Positions 9,530 through 18,525 are shown, counted from the stretch's first letter. The stretch is DNA of 64,000 bases from Marivirga tractuosa DSM 4126 (GCF_000183425.1 NC_014759.1:1302001-1366000); one strand, 5' to 3'. Made by a program: numbers and translations. The notes: generated by a model from the letters alone, not told the origin.

Positions 9530-9916
9530 TTCAGCTAAAGCTGATTTTAATAACCACAAAAGATTCAACAGGACAGCCAAAGGCTGTAAAGGATTAACCA
9601 CGGAGTTTCACTGAGATTTTCACAAAGATTACAGAGAAGAATGTAGCTGAAGCTGAGTTTTTAATATCAGATGTGGTGTCTTCCTAAAGAGCTGGTGGAG
9701 CTTCCCAGCTCGTACACAGATTCCACCACTGGTTCAACCGTCCGCTTGGAACTATATTCATGTTGTAGCTGAGTTTACACTTAAGCTTATAAACACAAGC
9801 TGACGCTTGCCATGGCAGTTGTGCAAATTTCCCAGATCGTACCACTTACCATATTTTTGTCACAGAAATGCCTAGTTGTTTTTTTACAAAGTCTTTTAAA
9901 GCATAAATTAAGCAAT
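9530..9916. other. Convergent intergenic region with repeat fragments
   Basis: 387 bases between convergent genes. It holds short repeated strings such as TAGCTGAAGCTGAGTTT-like segments near 9645 and 9770, one copy of the GAGCTTCCCAGCTC palindrome at 9698-9711, and a decayed relative (AAATTTCCCAGATCGTACC) near 9827-9845. Short ORFs on both strands have no coding character. It looks like a sink for interspersed repeats rather than a lost gene. Confidence 0.5.
9698..9715 (+). repeat. Interspersed palindromic repeat, copy 1 (GAGCTTCCCAGCTC)
   Basis: The arms GAGCT and AGCTC flank TCCC, followed by GTAC. The same 14-mer, in one orientation or the other, recurs at 50406-50419 and 56422-56435, always between genes, which suggests a REP-like family. 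Confidence 0.65.
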
Positions 9917-10288
9917 CTACCTATACAACCCTCTGCTCTTATTTCTACTAAACATTTTACGAAACCGGAAACCACTCAAAGTGCTGAATCCGCCCACTAA
10001 AGCTGCAACTATCCCTGATATTACCACCATATAAATTCCATCACTCAAGCCGAATAACTCAGCAATTTTATTGGATAATATACCGCCTGAGTCATTATGA
10101 ATAATAAATGCTTGGATAAGCCACAGGAAACCAAGTCCAACAAATCCACTAAAGAAAGTGCTTAGGTTTTTACCTGCTATAATTGCTCCAGCAAAAAATG
10201 CACAAATTGCCATGGACCACCATGGGAAATAAAGCAAAGAAAAATGTGCTGCTACTACAATTATTATCGTTCTGATGATAAATTTCAT
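9917..10288 (-). CDS. Small membrane protein downstream of penicillin acylase
   Basis: A 123-residue hydrophobic protein with about four predicted membrane segments (roughly residues 5-20, 25-42, 48-65, 85-105) and a basic C-terminal tail. I do not recognise a named family. The start codon overlaps the stop of the penicillin acylase gene by four bases (ATGA type), so the two are co-translated and the small protein may help locate or work with the acylase at the inner membrane (inference). The first strong hydrophobic run starts at residue 4, so it is anchored rather than exported. Conservation of the pairing in relatives would be the best clue. Confidence 0.7.
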   Translation of the reverse strand: MKFIIRTIIIVVAAHFSLLYFPWWSMAICAFFAGAIIAGKNLSTFFSGFVGLGFLWLIQAFIIHNDSGGILSNKIAELFGLSDGIYMVVISGIVAALVGGFSTLSGFRFRKMFSRNKSRGLYR

Positions 10289-12708
10289 TTTGCTTCAGGT
10301 GTTAAAGTTTGAGTGAAAATAATATTGTTAAGATCGGATGCATTGGCTTTGTTTTCCAATTCATAATATTCTCCATTGCTCCAAGGCTCAATCAAGTTAT
10401 CATAGTAATAACTACCTGGGTTCCCGGATTGTCCTCCTGGATATACGCCATATGCCTTGATTGGCTGTTCTAAGGAAACAACCATTCTCCACGATGGACC
10501 GTGTCTTCCAGAAGTTGCATTCAAAATATGTCTGTTCCCTCCTATTTGAATATTATCAGTACTAAATGGAGCTAATCTGGCCAAATGTTGGACTGTAGTA
10601 TTTTTAAAATTACTCCATGTTAATTCTTTCTCATTGGCTGATTTCCAAGTCTCGACTGAATCAACAGCTGATTTAAAGCTCATTTGATATAAATCAGTTG
10701 TGCTTTCCTTTTTGTCTGTCTTTTGATTGTCTATATATTTTTCTTCAGGATGCTCTTTTAAAATTTCAACTGTAACAGGCAATTCTGGTCTTCTGACTTT
10801 AGTATCCAACCCATAAAACTCATCCCATAAATTTCTGTATAAATCATCCCATAATATTTCGAAATAAGCAGGAGCTACAGCATCTTGATCAGCCATAAAA
10901 TTCCAATTAGAGAGTGCGTCAAAAGCTATTTTTTCGGTTTCACTCATGTTATTTCGGTTTAAACTATCCAAAATACTAGGCAAGATATCAGACGCTAATA
11001 GAGAGAAATTATCATTTTGCAATCTCATCATATCTTCTACTGTGATATTTTGCAAAGTCTCTAATTTACGATTCAATCTTCTATTTCTGTAGTGTTCAAA
11101 ACCTCTATCGTAATGATAATACGGATAGGTGCTATCCACAGGAATTTGATTGGCTGAACTTAAATAGCCTTGTTCAGGATTTTTCATGTAGGCGTTATGT
11201 CCTCTGGGAATAAAACCAGCCCAATCCATGTCTGCTCTTGAACCGTCCATGATAAATTTTCCTTGCTCTTCCCAGCGTAATGGAAATTTTCCATTTATCC
11301 ATAAAGCTATATCACCATGCACATCTGCAAAAGCAAAGTTTTGTGCTGGGCAATCGTAGTAGGTTAGAGCTTTTTCATAGTCTCCATAATTTTTAGCCCT
11401 GTTCAATAAATGGAAAGTCAACTGCTCGTTTGATGGATCATGAGCTGTCCATCTCAGTGCAAAGTCAGTTTTGCTGTTTTCTGATCTGAAACTCTCATCA
11501 TAAACAATTGGGCCATGGTGAGTATAGTAAATAGTATCAAAGTAATTTTCATCTCCACGAATTTTAAATTCTTGAATTACTTTTTGAGTTTTTAGCCATT
11601 TCCCATTATACCTGTATTCCTTTTTCTCATCACTTTTAAAAGTAATATGATACCAGTCTCGTACATCTCTGGTAGCATTAGTGACACCCCATGAAACGCT
11701 GTCGTTAAATCCAATAATTACACCTAAAGCACCCGGCAAGGTTGAGCCGTACACATTTACAGTTGGTGAATTTAAATGCATTACATACCAAATAGATGGC
11801 AAGTTTAAACCTAAATGCGGATCATTTGCAAGCATTGGTTTGCCTGTTGAGGTTTTGCTGCCATGAACAGTCCAGTTGTTACTTCCATTTTGCGGATCAG
11901 GCTGTGGGGCTTTATCATCCGGAAAAACTAATGGGAATTCAATAGAATCAGGTCTCTCAACTGTTTCGGCATCAAAATCCCATTCCCTACTTTTAGGGAT
12001 CACAGGATCGAAATCTTGATATCTATCAGGAAATAAGAAATCAAATCTTTCTTTCCCTAGCATTTTTAGCAAGTGAGTGTTTTCAGCATCGCTATCACCA
12101 CCAGCTAAGTCATTTGCCATGTATTTTAGAAGTAGTCCAGATTTCAAATTAGACCATTTTTCGGGTTTGTAGTCCAGTAGTTTATATTCAATAGGAAGGT
12201 CTTTATATTCTAAAGAAGCTATATACTGATTTACACCTTCAGTATAAGCATTTAAAATTGGCCCGATGGTTGGATCTTCTGCCATTAACTTAACAGCTTT
12301 TTCAGCACCATACAGCAAACCATTCCTTCTCTGATAGCGGTCAAAATCTAATGCGTCTTTCCCTATGATTTCGGAAACCCTACCACCTGATGCATGTGTT
12401 TGAAACTCCATCTGCCATAATCGATTTTGTGCAGTTACATAACCTTGCGCCATGTATAAATCATGATCATTATTGGCATATACATGTGGTACCAAAATGG
12501 AATCGTAATAAATGCTTACGGTTTCATTAAGTCCTGGGATTGAAGGGCTTTCTTCAAATGCAACGTCTTTATCGTCTGAATTAGCCCAAAAACCACTGTA
12601 AGGATCCAGAAACTTACCTAATGGCGGAACTTGTCCCCATTTGTTATTCAGCCCAACAACTAATGCCAAAGAAATAAGAAAGGGAAAAATAAATTTTATA
12701 AAATTCAT
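10285..12708 (-). CDS. Penicillin acylase family protein (Ntn hydrolase)
   Basis: An 807-residue precursor of an N-terminal-nucleophile amidohydrolase of the penicillin/AHL acylase family. An N-terminal hydrophobic segment (about residues 4-20) is a signal or anchor for export to the periplasm. The alpha-chain part follows (about 50-260). The autocatalytic site is NGSNNW, where Ser276 would become the new N-terminal nucleophile of the beta chain after cleavage. The motif LANDPHLGLNLPSIWY follows it, as in the family. These enzymes hydrolyse amide bonds of penicillins, acyl-homoserine lactones or other N-acyl compounds; the specificity cannot be read here. It is followed in the same operon by a small membrane protein. 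A 250-base leader lies upstream. Confidence 0.92.
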   Translation of the reverse strand: MNFIKFIFPFLISLALVVGLNNKWGQVPPLGKFLDPYSGFWANSDDKDVAFEESPSIPGLNETVSIYYDSILVPHVYANNDHDLYMAQGYVTAQNRLWQMEFQTHASGGRVSEIIGKDALDFDRYQRRNGLLYGAEKAVKLMAEDPTIGPILNAYTEGVNQYIASLEYKDLPIEYKLLDYKPEKWSNLKSGLLLKYMANDLAGGDSDAENTHLLKMLGKERFDFLFPDRYQDFDPVIPKSREWDFDAETVERPDSIEFPLVFPDDKAPQPDPQNGSNNWTVHGSKTSTGKPMLANDPHLGLNLPSIWYVMHLNSPTVNVYGSTLPGALGVIIGFNDSVSWGVTNATRDVRDWYHITFKSDEKKEYRYNGKWLKTQKVIQEFKIRGDENYFDTIYYTHHGPIVYDESFRSENSKTDFALRWTAHDPSNEQLTFHLLNRAKNYGDYEKALTYYDCPAQNFAFADVHGDIALWINGKFPLRWEEQGKFIMDGSRADMDWAGFIPRGHNAYMKNPEQGYLSSANQIPVDSTYPYYHYDRGFEHYRNRRLNRKLETLQNITVEDMMRLQNDNFSLLASDILPSILDSLNRNNMSETEKIAFDALSNWNFMADQDAVAPAYFEILWDDLYRNLWDEFYGLDTKVRRPELPVTVEILKEHPEEKYIDNQKTDKKESTTDLYQMSFKSAVDSVETWKSANEKELTWSNFKNTTVQHLARLAPFSTDNIQIGGNRHILNATSGRHGPSWRMVVSLEQPIKAYGVYPGGQSGNPGSYYYDNLIEPWSNGEYYELENKANASDLNNIIFTQTLTPEAK

Positions 12709-12958
12709 AGGGAATGAAGCGTTAAATCATCGCCTAATGTATAAAAAATTGGATTTATAATATAATGGAATGCTATAAAAATTATGTTGAACCTAATAAA
12801 ACTTATGTAGAGACATTAAAAAGTCACAGATTTGTTAAATAATTCCTCAAATCAGACAAAATAGTTATTGAGAAAATCTCTAATGTTAATATCCATTGTG
12901 TATGGAAGTTCACCTAAAAAATTGACTCTATAGCAGTGTAAAGTGATTATGGAAATTA

Positions 12959-14131
12959 TTATTTCACCTGCTCTTTTTTCTCTATCAACCTCTCTAAATA
13001 ATGTTCAGGAACGCCATAGTCCTTTTTCAATTCTTTGATTTGAACGTCAATTGCTTGAATATTAGGCGCTTTACTAGCCTTTGACCCCACCAACATTACA
13101 TTCTTTCTCGTATGTTCATTTGAAATAAATTCGAATACTTTGGTTTTGTACTGGTTCCTCTCCAAAAGAAGTGCCCGTATCGTATCGGTTACCATCTCAA
13201 ACTGACGCTCTTGGAAAATGCCATATTTCAGGATAGGGTTTTCTTGAGCAATTCCTTTTACACTTTGACGGACTTGCTTATGACAACACGGAGCACAAAT
13301 AATTAGCGAAGAATTAGACATCAAGCCTTTATAGATAGCATCGTCCGTAGCGGTATCGCAAGCGTGAAGTGCTATGAGGACATCTATTTTTTCTTCACTG
13401 TAATTTTCAATTCGCTTTGAAATAAAGGAAAGATTCGTATATCCGCATTTTTTGGCTACCTTATTGCAGTAAGTTACAAGCTCTTCCCTTAGTTCGATAC
13501 CTGTAACTTGAACATCCAACCCACGCGTATTCCTCAAGAAATCATAAAGTGCAAAGGTTAAATAGCCTTTACCAGACCCCATATCTACAATATTGATTTT
13601 CTTCGGAAGCGCAGTAGATTTAAGCAATCCCTCAATGATTTCTAAGTATTTGTTAATCTGCTTATACTTGTCAGCCATTTTAGGAATCACTTTTCCGTTC
13701 TTATCTTTTATTCCTAAATGAAGTAAAAACTCGCTGTCAGATGCGCGCTTCACTTTCTGCTTATCGTGATCGACAGGCAGTTTATCGCTGAAGGTGGGAG
13801 GATTATTTGTAATCGAGGCTTTTCCTTTTTTATTGATCCGAATAGCAATATCTTTCTCCAGAGTAAATAAGGTGGCAATGCGAAAAGTGTTTTGCAATAG
13901 ATGCTCTAATTCCTTTATAGCTGCTTCAAATGTATAGTTTTTTACCTTATCATTTGTTTTGAAACGATAAGTAAAAGAGATCATTTTCTCTTTTTTGAGT
14001 TCCACTTCACGTAAATAAACATTTTCTAAATCTTCCGACTTTCGGATGGGTTTACTTAAAGTAAGCTTTACAAAGGAATCTTGCTTAATAGATTCTTCGA
14101 TCTCCTGGAAAAATTGTTGTAATTCATTCAT
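12959..14131 (-). CDS. Class I SAM-dependent methyltransferase (Methyltransf_32 type)
   Basis: A 390-residue cytoplasmic protein from the ATG at 14131. The SAM-binding motif VDMGSGKGYLTF is followed by TGIELREELV (motif II), the segment ALHACDTATDDAI and CAPCCHKQVR with its cysteine cluster, all hallmarks of the Methyltransf_32 family. An upstream in-frame TTG at 14161 would add ten residues, but a TAnnTTTG promoter element (14140-14147) lies between the two codons, so that longer form could not be made from this promoter. The N-terminal 130 residues are an uncharacterised domain rich in charged residues. The family is linked to RNA or protein methylation in other organisms, but the substrate here is unknown. 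The gene stands alone on the minus strand. Confidence 0.87.
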   Translation of the reverse strand: MNELQQFFQEIEESIKQDSFVKLTLSKPIRKSEDLENVYLREVELKKEKMISFTYRFKTNDKVKNYTFEAAIKELEHLLQNTFRIATLFTLEKDIAIRINKKGKASITNNPPTFSDKLPVDHDKQKVKRASDSEFLLHLGIKDKNGKVIPKMADKYKQINKYLEIIEGLLKSTALPKKINIVDMGSGKGYLTFALYDFLRNTRGLDVQVTGIELREELVTYCNKVAKKCGYTNLSFISKRIENYSEEKIDVLIALHACDTATDDAIYKGLMSNSSLIICAPCCHKQVRQSVKGIAQENPILKYGIFQERQFEMVTDTIRALLLERNQYKTKVFEFISNEHTRKNVMLVGSKASKAPNIQAIDVQIKELKKDYGVPEHYLERLIEKKEQVK

Positions 14132-14139
14132 ATCAGTTG

Positions 14140-14147
14140 CAAAGCTA
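14140..14147 (-). promoter_or_regulatory. Bacteroidota -7 promoter element (TAGCTTTG)
   Basis: On the minus strand TAGCTTTG fits the TAnnTTTG consensus of the Bacteroidota primary sigma factor and is followed by CA, ending 9 bases before the methyltransferase ATG. No perfect TTTG -33 element is seen at the usual distance. It decides the start of the gene at 14131. Confidence 0.55.
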
Positions 14148-14260
14148 CGGAAGCTTACCAAATTAACCGCATTGAAATTAACTAAAGCATCTTGGAACTG
14201 CTTTTAGCCAAACTTAGTTCCGGTAACGTTTGACCGTTTTGCCGCACAAATCGGAGTAAA

Positions 14261-14289
14261 CAAAAAAAGCAGACTTTTCAGCCTGCTTT
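14261..14289 (-). terminator. Rho-independent terminator of SnoaL-like gene
   Basis: Read on the minus strand: AAAGCAG, a 10-base loop, CTGCTTT, then an unbroken run of T. It lies 25 bases beyond the stop of the gene at 14314. Confidence 0.7.
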
Positions 14290-14313
14290 GAATATCCCGT
14301 TTAATGGAATTGT

Positions 14314-14664
14314 CTATTGGTAATAGAAACGTTCGTGAACGATTTTTCCATCTTCCCATTTCTGAACGCCCACTTGTTCCATGTTTACTCTGTTTCCGTC
14401 TTGGAAAGTAACGTCCATAGCAGTTTCATGCATTACAATACCCGCTTCTTCGTCTGAAGTGATAGCGGTTACTTCCATTCCATGAAATTCTTTGATCATG
14501 CCTAAGAATTCTTCTTCATGCTTTCTGCATTCAGCTTTTCCTTTCCAGGTTCCTCTTGGCTCTGTGATGACTACACTTTCACCATAGTACTTATCAAATG
14601 CATCTAATAATTTTCCTTCACCGATTAGGTTGTAAATGTCTTGAGTTTTTTCTCTAAGTGTCAT
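14314..14664 (-). CDS. SnoaL-like / NTF2-fold protein
   Basis: A 116-residue protein of the NTF2-like cone fold. The ATG at 14664 starts a typical helix (TLREKTQDIYNLIGEGKLLDAF); a longer frame begins 66 bases upstream, but its extra residues look non-coding. The pattern of two N-terminal helices, a strand with TEPRG, then a curved sheet ending in VHERFYYQ fits SnoaL-like polyketide cyclase or steroid-isomerase relatives. Such proteins act as small hydrolases, isomerases or binding proteins; the role cannot be fixed. It is a single gene with its own terminator at 14261-14289. Residues usually catalytic in the family (Asp/His in the pocket) cannot be assigned with confidence. Confidence 0.8.
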   Translation of the reverse strand: MTLREKTQDIYNLIGEGKLLDAFDKYYGESVVITEPRGTWKGKAECRKHEEEFLGMIKEFHGMEVTAITSDEEAGIVMHETAMDVTFQDGNRVNMEQVGVQKWEDGKIVHERFYYQ

Positions 14665-14969
14665 ATAATTAATATTTAATGTTATTACAATATATGTATA
14701 TACATGTAAATTGATAAAAGGTTTAAACATCCTAAGAATATTTTGAAAATATTTTAATACTAAAGCTTGGAGAGTAAGATATCGATCATAAAAAAAGCAG
14801 ATTAAGTACTAAAATACCTTGCTGATTATCTGAAGAAAAGAAGAAAGTGCCTACTTTAATAGACTAAAACCCTTTTTTAAATCAAATAGAAAAGGAAGCG
14901 CAATAAAAAATTAATGCCTAGGTGTAAGATTATCTAATACCAGCCACTAATAAAGAAAAAGATAAAATT

Positions 14970-16355
14970 ATGAAAAGGATCAAATTATTATTTCTAGTGT
15001 TGGTGATACCATTTCTAGCATCTGCACAGCAAATTAGTGGAGACTGGTATGGTCTCTTAAAAGTACAGGGTATGGAGCTTCCACTTATTTTTCATATTAC
15101 AGAATCTGAAGGAAAGTATTCTGCCACCATGGACAGTCCAGCACAAAAAGCCTTTGATATGCCGGTTAGTTCAGTAACATTTATTGAGGGTCAGTTAGAT
15201 TTGCAGATGGCCAATATTGGAGCACAGTACAAAGGATCGCTTTCAGATAGCAAGATCAAAGGAAACTTTTATCAGGCTAATCAGTCTTTCCAGCTTGACC
15301 TCTATACTGAACCTATAGCCAAAAAGGAGATTGTTAGACCTCAAGAGCCGACTAAACCCTATCCTTATGATACAGAGGAAGTAAGCTTTACAAGCGAAGA
15401 AGGAAAAGTGACGCTTGGAGGGACACTCAGCTTACCAAAAAATACAGAGAATTTCCCTACAGCCATCCTAATTTCTGGTTCAGGACCACAAAACAGGGAT
15501 GAGGAATTTATGACGCATAAGCCCTTCCTGGTGTTGGCAGATCATTTGACACGAAATGGCATTGCAGTTTTACGTTATGATGACCGTGGCTTTGGAGCCT
15601 CTACTGGCGATCACAATGCGGCTACCAGTTCCGATTTTGCCACAGATGTTAAAGCTGCTATCAAGTACTTAAAGAGTCGAAAAGACATAGATCCGAAGAA
15701 GATCGGTTTGATTGGTCATAGTGAAGGAGGCCTAATAGCGCCCATTGTGGCCGCTGAGGTACCTACGAGTTTCATGGTATTACTAGCAGGACCTGGAGTT
15801 CCTGGGGAGCAAATCTCAATACAGCAAATCGAGCTATTAGGGAAGTTGCAAGATGCAAACCAACAAGATATCAAAAATGAAATAGCCGTTATGAAAGGTA
15901 TATTTGAGCTAATTAAAAATAATGAGGAGGATATCGAAGTTTTAAGAAATAAGCTTGAAGTTTACATTAGCCATCAGATGGAGAAAAATAAGGTGGTTAT
16001 AGAAGGAATGAGCACCGAAGAATATATAGAAAAGCAGATAGCTCAACTGACCAGACCTTGGTTGCGGTATTTTATAAGCTATGACCCAAGACCGACCTTG
16101 GCAAGAGTGACATGCCCAGTGCTTGCACTTAATGGAGAAAAGGATGTGCAGGTAGGTTCGGCAAATCTCATGGCAATAAAAAAAGCATTGCACGATGGTG
16201 GGAACAGACAAGTGACCACTCAAGAATTTGACAGCATGAATCACCTTTTCCAGCTCTGTGAAACAGGAGCAATGAAGGAATATGCTCAAATTGAGACCAC
16301 CATGGAACCTATAGTGCTGGAGACGGTCTCAACTTGGATAAATAAGCAGAACTAA
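14970..16355 (+). CDS. Secreted alpha/beta hydrolase with N-terminal beta domain
   Basis: A 461-residue exported hydrolase. Residues 1-19 are a signal peptide ending in LASAQ. About 22-115 form a beta-rich domain that begins ISGDWYG, as in many Bacteroidota hydrolases. The catalytic alpha/beta domain spans about 135-455. It holds the oxyanion loop ISGSGPQNRD, RYDDRGFGAS at 202-211, the nucleophile Ser251 in GHSEGG, Asp392 in NGEKDVQV and His425 in MNHLFQ. The family includes carboxylesterases and peptidase-like hydrolases. The stop overlaps the start of an ECF sigma factor gene by one base, and a membrane protein follows, so hydrolase and sigma factor are co-expressed. The hydrolase may feed, or be part of, the envelope response controlled by the sigma factor (inference). 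Confidence 0.87.
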   Translation: MKRIKLLFLVLVIPFLASAQQISGDWYGLLKVQGMELPLIFHITESEGKYSATMDSPAQKAFDMPVSSVTFIEGQLDLQMANIGAQYKGSLSDSKIKGNFYQANQSFQLDLYTEPIAKKEIVRPQEPTKPYPYDTEEVSFTSEEGKVTLGGTLSLPKNTENFPTAILISGSGPQNRDEEFMTHKPFLVLADHLTRNGIAVLRYDDRGFGASTGDHNAATSSDFATDVKAAIKYLKSRKDIDPKKIGLIGHSEGGLIAPIVAAEVPTSFMVLLAGPGVPGEQISIQQIELLGKLQDANQQDIKNEIAVMKGIFELIKNNEEDIEVLRNKLEVYISHQMEKNKVVIEGMSTEEYIEKQIAQLTRPWLRYFISYDPRPTLARVTCPVLALNGEKDVQVGSANLMAIKKALHDGGNRQVTTQEFDSMNHLFQLCETGAMKEYAQIETTMEPIVLETVSTWINKQN

Positions 16356-16849
16356 TGAGCAGCGATTTTTATCATTCTTCCATTGTGCCTTATGCAGCCA
16401 TCATCGTCAAGATCTGCAGAGCATATACCAATTCTCAGGAAGATTTTGAGGACTACTATCAGGAAGTTTGTCTACAAATCTGGAGAAGTAGAGAAGGCTT
16501 TAAGGAGCAATGTGCCTGGACGACATGGATTTATAGAATCTCTCTGAACGTATGCTTGACGCTGTTGAAGAAGAAGAAAAATAATGAGCCTATTCATTTT
16601 ACCTCCGATGTATTGCCAGATTCAGTTTCTGTTACGAATAATGCTTTCGAGAATGAGACACTAAATCAATTATATACCGCCATCAAGCATTTATCGGAAG
16701 TAGATAGAGCAGTGATTCTTCTCTATTTAGAGGAAAAGCCGCAACAGGAGATTGCAGAAATTTTAGGTACTAATCCAAATAATATTGGAGTACGAGTAAA
16801 AAGAATTAAAGAACGACTTAAAAAAATTATAGATGAAAAATTCAATTGA
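16355..16849 (+). CDS. ECF-type RNA polymerase sigma factor
   Basis: A 164-residue sigma-70 family protein with only regions 2 and 4. Region 2 (about 5-75) includes DYYQEVCLQIWRS and the -10-binding segment TWIYRISLNVCL. Region 4 (about 105-160) has the helix-turn-helix EIAEILGTNPNNIGVRVKRIKERL. Extra-cytoplasmic-function sigma factors steer RNA polymerase to stress or transport regulons. It overlaps the hydrolase gene upstream by one base and the membrane-protein gene downstream by 17 bases. That tight order suggests the downstream product is its partner or anti-sigma factor, though the partner has no recognised anti-sigma zinc motif. A second sigma factor of the same general type lies at 54346-54849. 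Confidence 0.92.
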   Translation: MSSDFYHSSIVPYAAIIVKICRAYTNSQEDFEDYYQEVCLQIWRSREGFKEQCAWTTWIYRISLNVCLTLLKKKKNNEPIHFTSDVLPDSVSVTNNAFENETLNQLYTAIKHLSEVDRAVILLYLEEKPQQEIAEILGTNPNNIGVRVKRIKERLKKIIDEKFN

Positions 16850-17477
16850 AAATATGTGGAAAGAAGGCTTCCTGGAAGAAGGAGCTTTAGATTTACCGAA
16901 GATTAACAGATTATACGAGCAAAAGTCTCAACACATTGTGGATAAAATAAAGAGTAGGTTTAGGTTCAACCTGAAGTTGATTATTGTAATGGCAATTGCT
17001 ATCCCGATCATTTACTTCTTTATGAACGCACTATGGGAAGGTGCAGCCATAGCAGTTCTACTCTTGGCAACAGCTTGGTTTAGTCAAAGACAGATTGATC
17101 GAATAAAAGCAGTAGAAACCGGACAAAATAGTTACGATTATTTAAAATCATTTAAGAGCTGGTTGGATACCGTTTTACTAAAAAATGGAAGCGTGATCCG
17201 CTTTACGTACCCAATTTATTTCCTGATCGTCATGAGTATGCTTTTTTCTAGCTGGTCAAGTCAGGAAGAGCTAGTCAATGAAGTAGTACAGAAATTTCCA
17301 GATATCACTTTTATAGGAGATGTTCCGCTCATGGCCTGGATCATTACTGCTGTTATAACAGTATTGATGCTCATATTTTCTAAGCAGATATATTTATTTG
17401 ATGTAAGACTTATGTATGGGCGCATATTTGATAAGCTGGATGCTACTATAAAAGAAATGGAGACTTTGAGAGCATAG
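16833..17477 (+). CDS. Membrane protein paired with ECF sigma factor (possible anti-sigma)
   Basis: A 214-residue protein. The first ~50 residues are soluble and begin with NMWKEGFLEEG, then a basic segment and two closely spaced membrane helices (about 50-85). A charged middle (85-120) is followed by two more helices (about 125-140 and 165-185) and a C-terminal helix. The gene starts inside the sigma factor gene, 17 bases before its stop, so translation is coupled. This position is typical for anti-sigma factors, and the N-terminal soluble part could hold the sigma factor at the membrane. No HxxxCxxC zinc anti-sigma motif is present, so the function is inferred from context. A strong terminator follows at 17510. 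Confidence 0.7.
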   Translation: MKNSIENMWKEGFLEEGALDLPKINRLYEQKSQHIVDKIKSRFRFNLKLIIVMAIAIPIIYFFMNALWEGAAIAVLLLATAWFSQRQIDRIKAVETGQNSYDYLKSFKSWLDTVLLKNGSVIRFTYPIYFLIVMSMLFSSWSSQEELVNEVVQKFPDITFIGDVPLMAWIITAVITVLMLIFSKQIYLFDVRLMYGRIFDKLDATIKEMETLRA

Positions 17478-17509
17478 TTAAAATATAGAAATAACAACTA
17501 TTTTGGTTC

Positions 17510-17543
17510 AATAGCGATGAGGTGGCTCATCGCTATTTTTTAT
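17510..17543 (+). terminator. Rho-independent terminator
   Basis: A perfect 12-bp stem AATAGCGATGAG / CTCATCGCTATT with a GTGG loop, followed by TTTTTATATTT. It closes the hydrolase-sigma-membrane protein operon. Confidence 0.9.
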
Positions 17544-17798
17544 ATTTCAGTAATTGCTTTTAGCTTTTGCTAAGAGTTAAAAAAATGCAGAGAGTCCCAG
17601 CAGCTCAGTTCAACAGTATTTTACACATCATTCTTACTGCTCTTAAATCACATTTACAGAAATGGGGATTTTACCTTTTTTTATTTACTGTTAGAGAACG
17701 ATGAATAAAACGCTATAATGTTACCTTTCAGAAGTAGTTCTTCACAAAAATTGTAGCCAAAGGATTTATTTTTACTACTAGTTTGTTAACTTCAAAAT
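17544..17798. other. Intergenic region before the toxin-antitoxin remnant
   Basis: About 255 bases between the terminator and the small antitoxin gene. AT-rich, with no ORF of coding character and no repeat that I could match elsewhere in the window. It should contain the promoter of the antitoxin operon, but no clear TAnnTTTG element is seen. Confidence 0.4.
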
Positions 17799-17990
17799 AT
17801 GAAACAAGTAGCTCTTAAAAAATACCTTATACAAATAGCGGAAAAATTGACTCCAGAGTCAACACTTGAAGATGTCTATGAACAGCTTTCTCTACTTTCA
17901 GATATCGATGAATCTGAACAGCAAGAGAAAAATGGCGAAACCCTAAGCCAAAAAGATGTTCAAACCATGTCTAGGGAATGGTTAATGTAA
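17799..17990 (+). CDS. Antitoxin-like small protein of a ParE/RelE module
   Basis: A 63-residue acidic protein: a helical N-terminus (VALKKYLIQIAEKL), an acidic middle (DVYEQLSLLSDIDESEQQ) and a C-terminal SREWLM. This outline, with a regulatory N-terminus and a tail ending in a hydrophobic xWL motif, is typical of small RelB-type or addiction-module antitoxins encoded just upstream of ParE/RelE toxins. The next reading frame, starting at 17978 and overlapping this gene by 13 bases, encodes a ParE-like toxin interrupted by a stop. If the toxin is dead, this gene may persist only as a relic or as an immunity gene. The specific antitoxin family is not recognised. Confidence 0.6.
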   Translation: MKQVALKKYLIQIAEKLTPESTLEDVYEQLSLLSDIDESEQQEKNGETLSQKDVQTMSREWLM

Positions 17991-18283
17991 TCTGAACAAA
18001 AAAAGCAGTCGGACAATTAGAAAGAGCGATTAAGTACATTCGAGAAGAACAAGGACTTACATTTGCTGAAACAGTCCTCAATAAGATTTTACAGACAACG
18101 GAATTATTAGAGAACTCACCGAATATTGGGACTATTGAACCACTTTTAGCACATAAAAAATCAGAGTACAGGTTCCTTGTTGTTTGGAGCTATAAAATAA
18201 TCTACAGGACAACTAAAGATAAAGCTGTCATCTCAAGAGTTTTTCATACCTCAAGAAACCCAAATAAATTAAAGGGAATATAA
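17978..18283 (+). pseudogene. ParE/RelE-family toxin with in-frame TGA at codon 6
   Basis: Reading from ATG at 17978 gives MVNVI, then TGA at 17993-17995, then an open frame of 95 codons to TAA at 18281. The downstream frame reads TKKAVGQLERAIKYIREEQG and later YRFLVVWSYKIIYR and ISRVFHTSRNP, clearly a ParE/RelE toxin fold. In this family the residue before TKKA is normally Trp (as in WTKKA), so a single TGG-to-TGA change explains the stop. No ATG, GTG or TTG lies in frame near the new N-terminus. The ATG overlaps the antitoxin stop as expected for a coupled pair. The gene is therefore probably inactivated, unless the base is a sequencing error or the codon is read through. Confidence 0.8.
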
Positions 18284-18292
18284 ATCCGAAAA

Positions 18293-18324
18293 GGTAAGAT
18301 ATGCTAAAAATGCATTTTCTTACC
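18293..18324 (+). terminator. Hairpin after toxin relic, likely terminator
   Basis: GGTAAGA pairs with TCTTACC, and inside it ATGC pairs with GCAT around a TAAAAAT loop. It lies 9 bases after the toxin stop. The 3' flank (GCTTCTTCTT) is T-rich but not a pure T run. Confidence 0.45.
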
Positions 18325-18498
18325 GCTTCTTCTTGCAAACTGAGCAATTAATTCGCCACAAAGCCAAATTTTTGCTGATATTCAAGGTAAGAATAATCTA
18401 CATGCTTCCATCAATTCGATTCTTAATAATTGTAGTTGCAATTTGGCTTTGCTATTTTAGTACTTTGTTAGCAAAGTTTGATAAATGCATTTTAGCAT
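18301..18498. repeat. Nested inverted repeat between cassette-like genes
   Basis: The outer arm ATGCTAAAAATGCATTTT (18301-18318) is inverted at 18481-18498 with one mismatch and one missing base. The inner arm CAAAGCCAAATT (18359-18370) is perfectly inverted at 18440-18451. The whole 198-base spacer can fold on itself and fills most of the gap between the toxin relic and the TetR gene. GGCGTTA follows at 18499-18505. It could be a MITE remnant or a decayed recombination site; see findings. Confidence 0.5.
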
Positions 18499-18525
18499 GG
18501 CGTTAGCCGTAATTAACAAATCAAA

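Noticed and set aside
9787..10000. Two 62-codon frames on opposite strands
   Set aside because: They overlap repeat-rich spacer and the end of a real gene, with no start context or coding bias.
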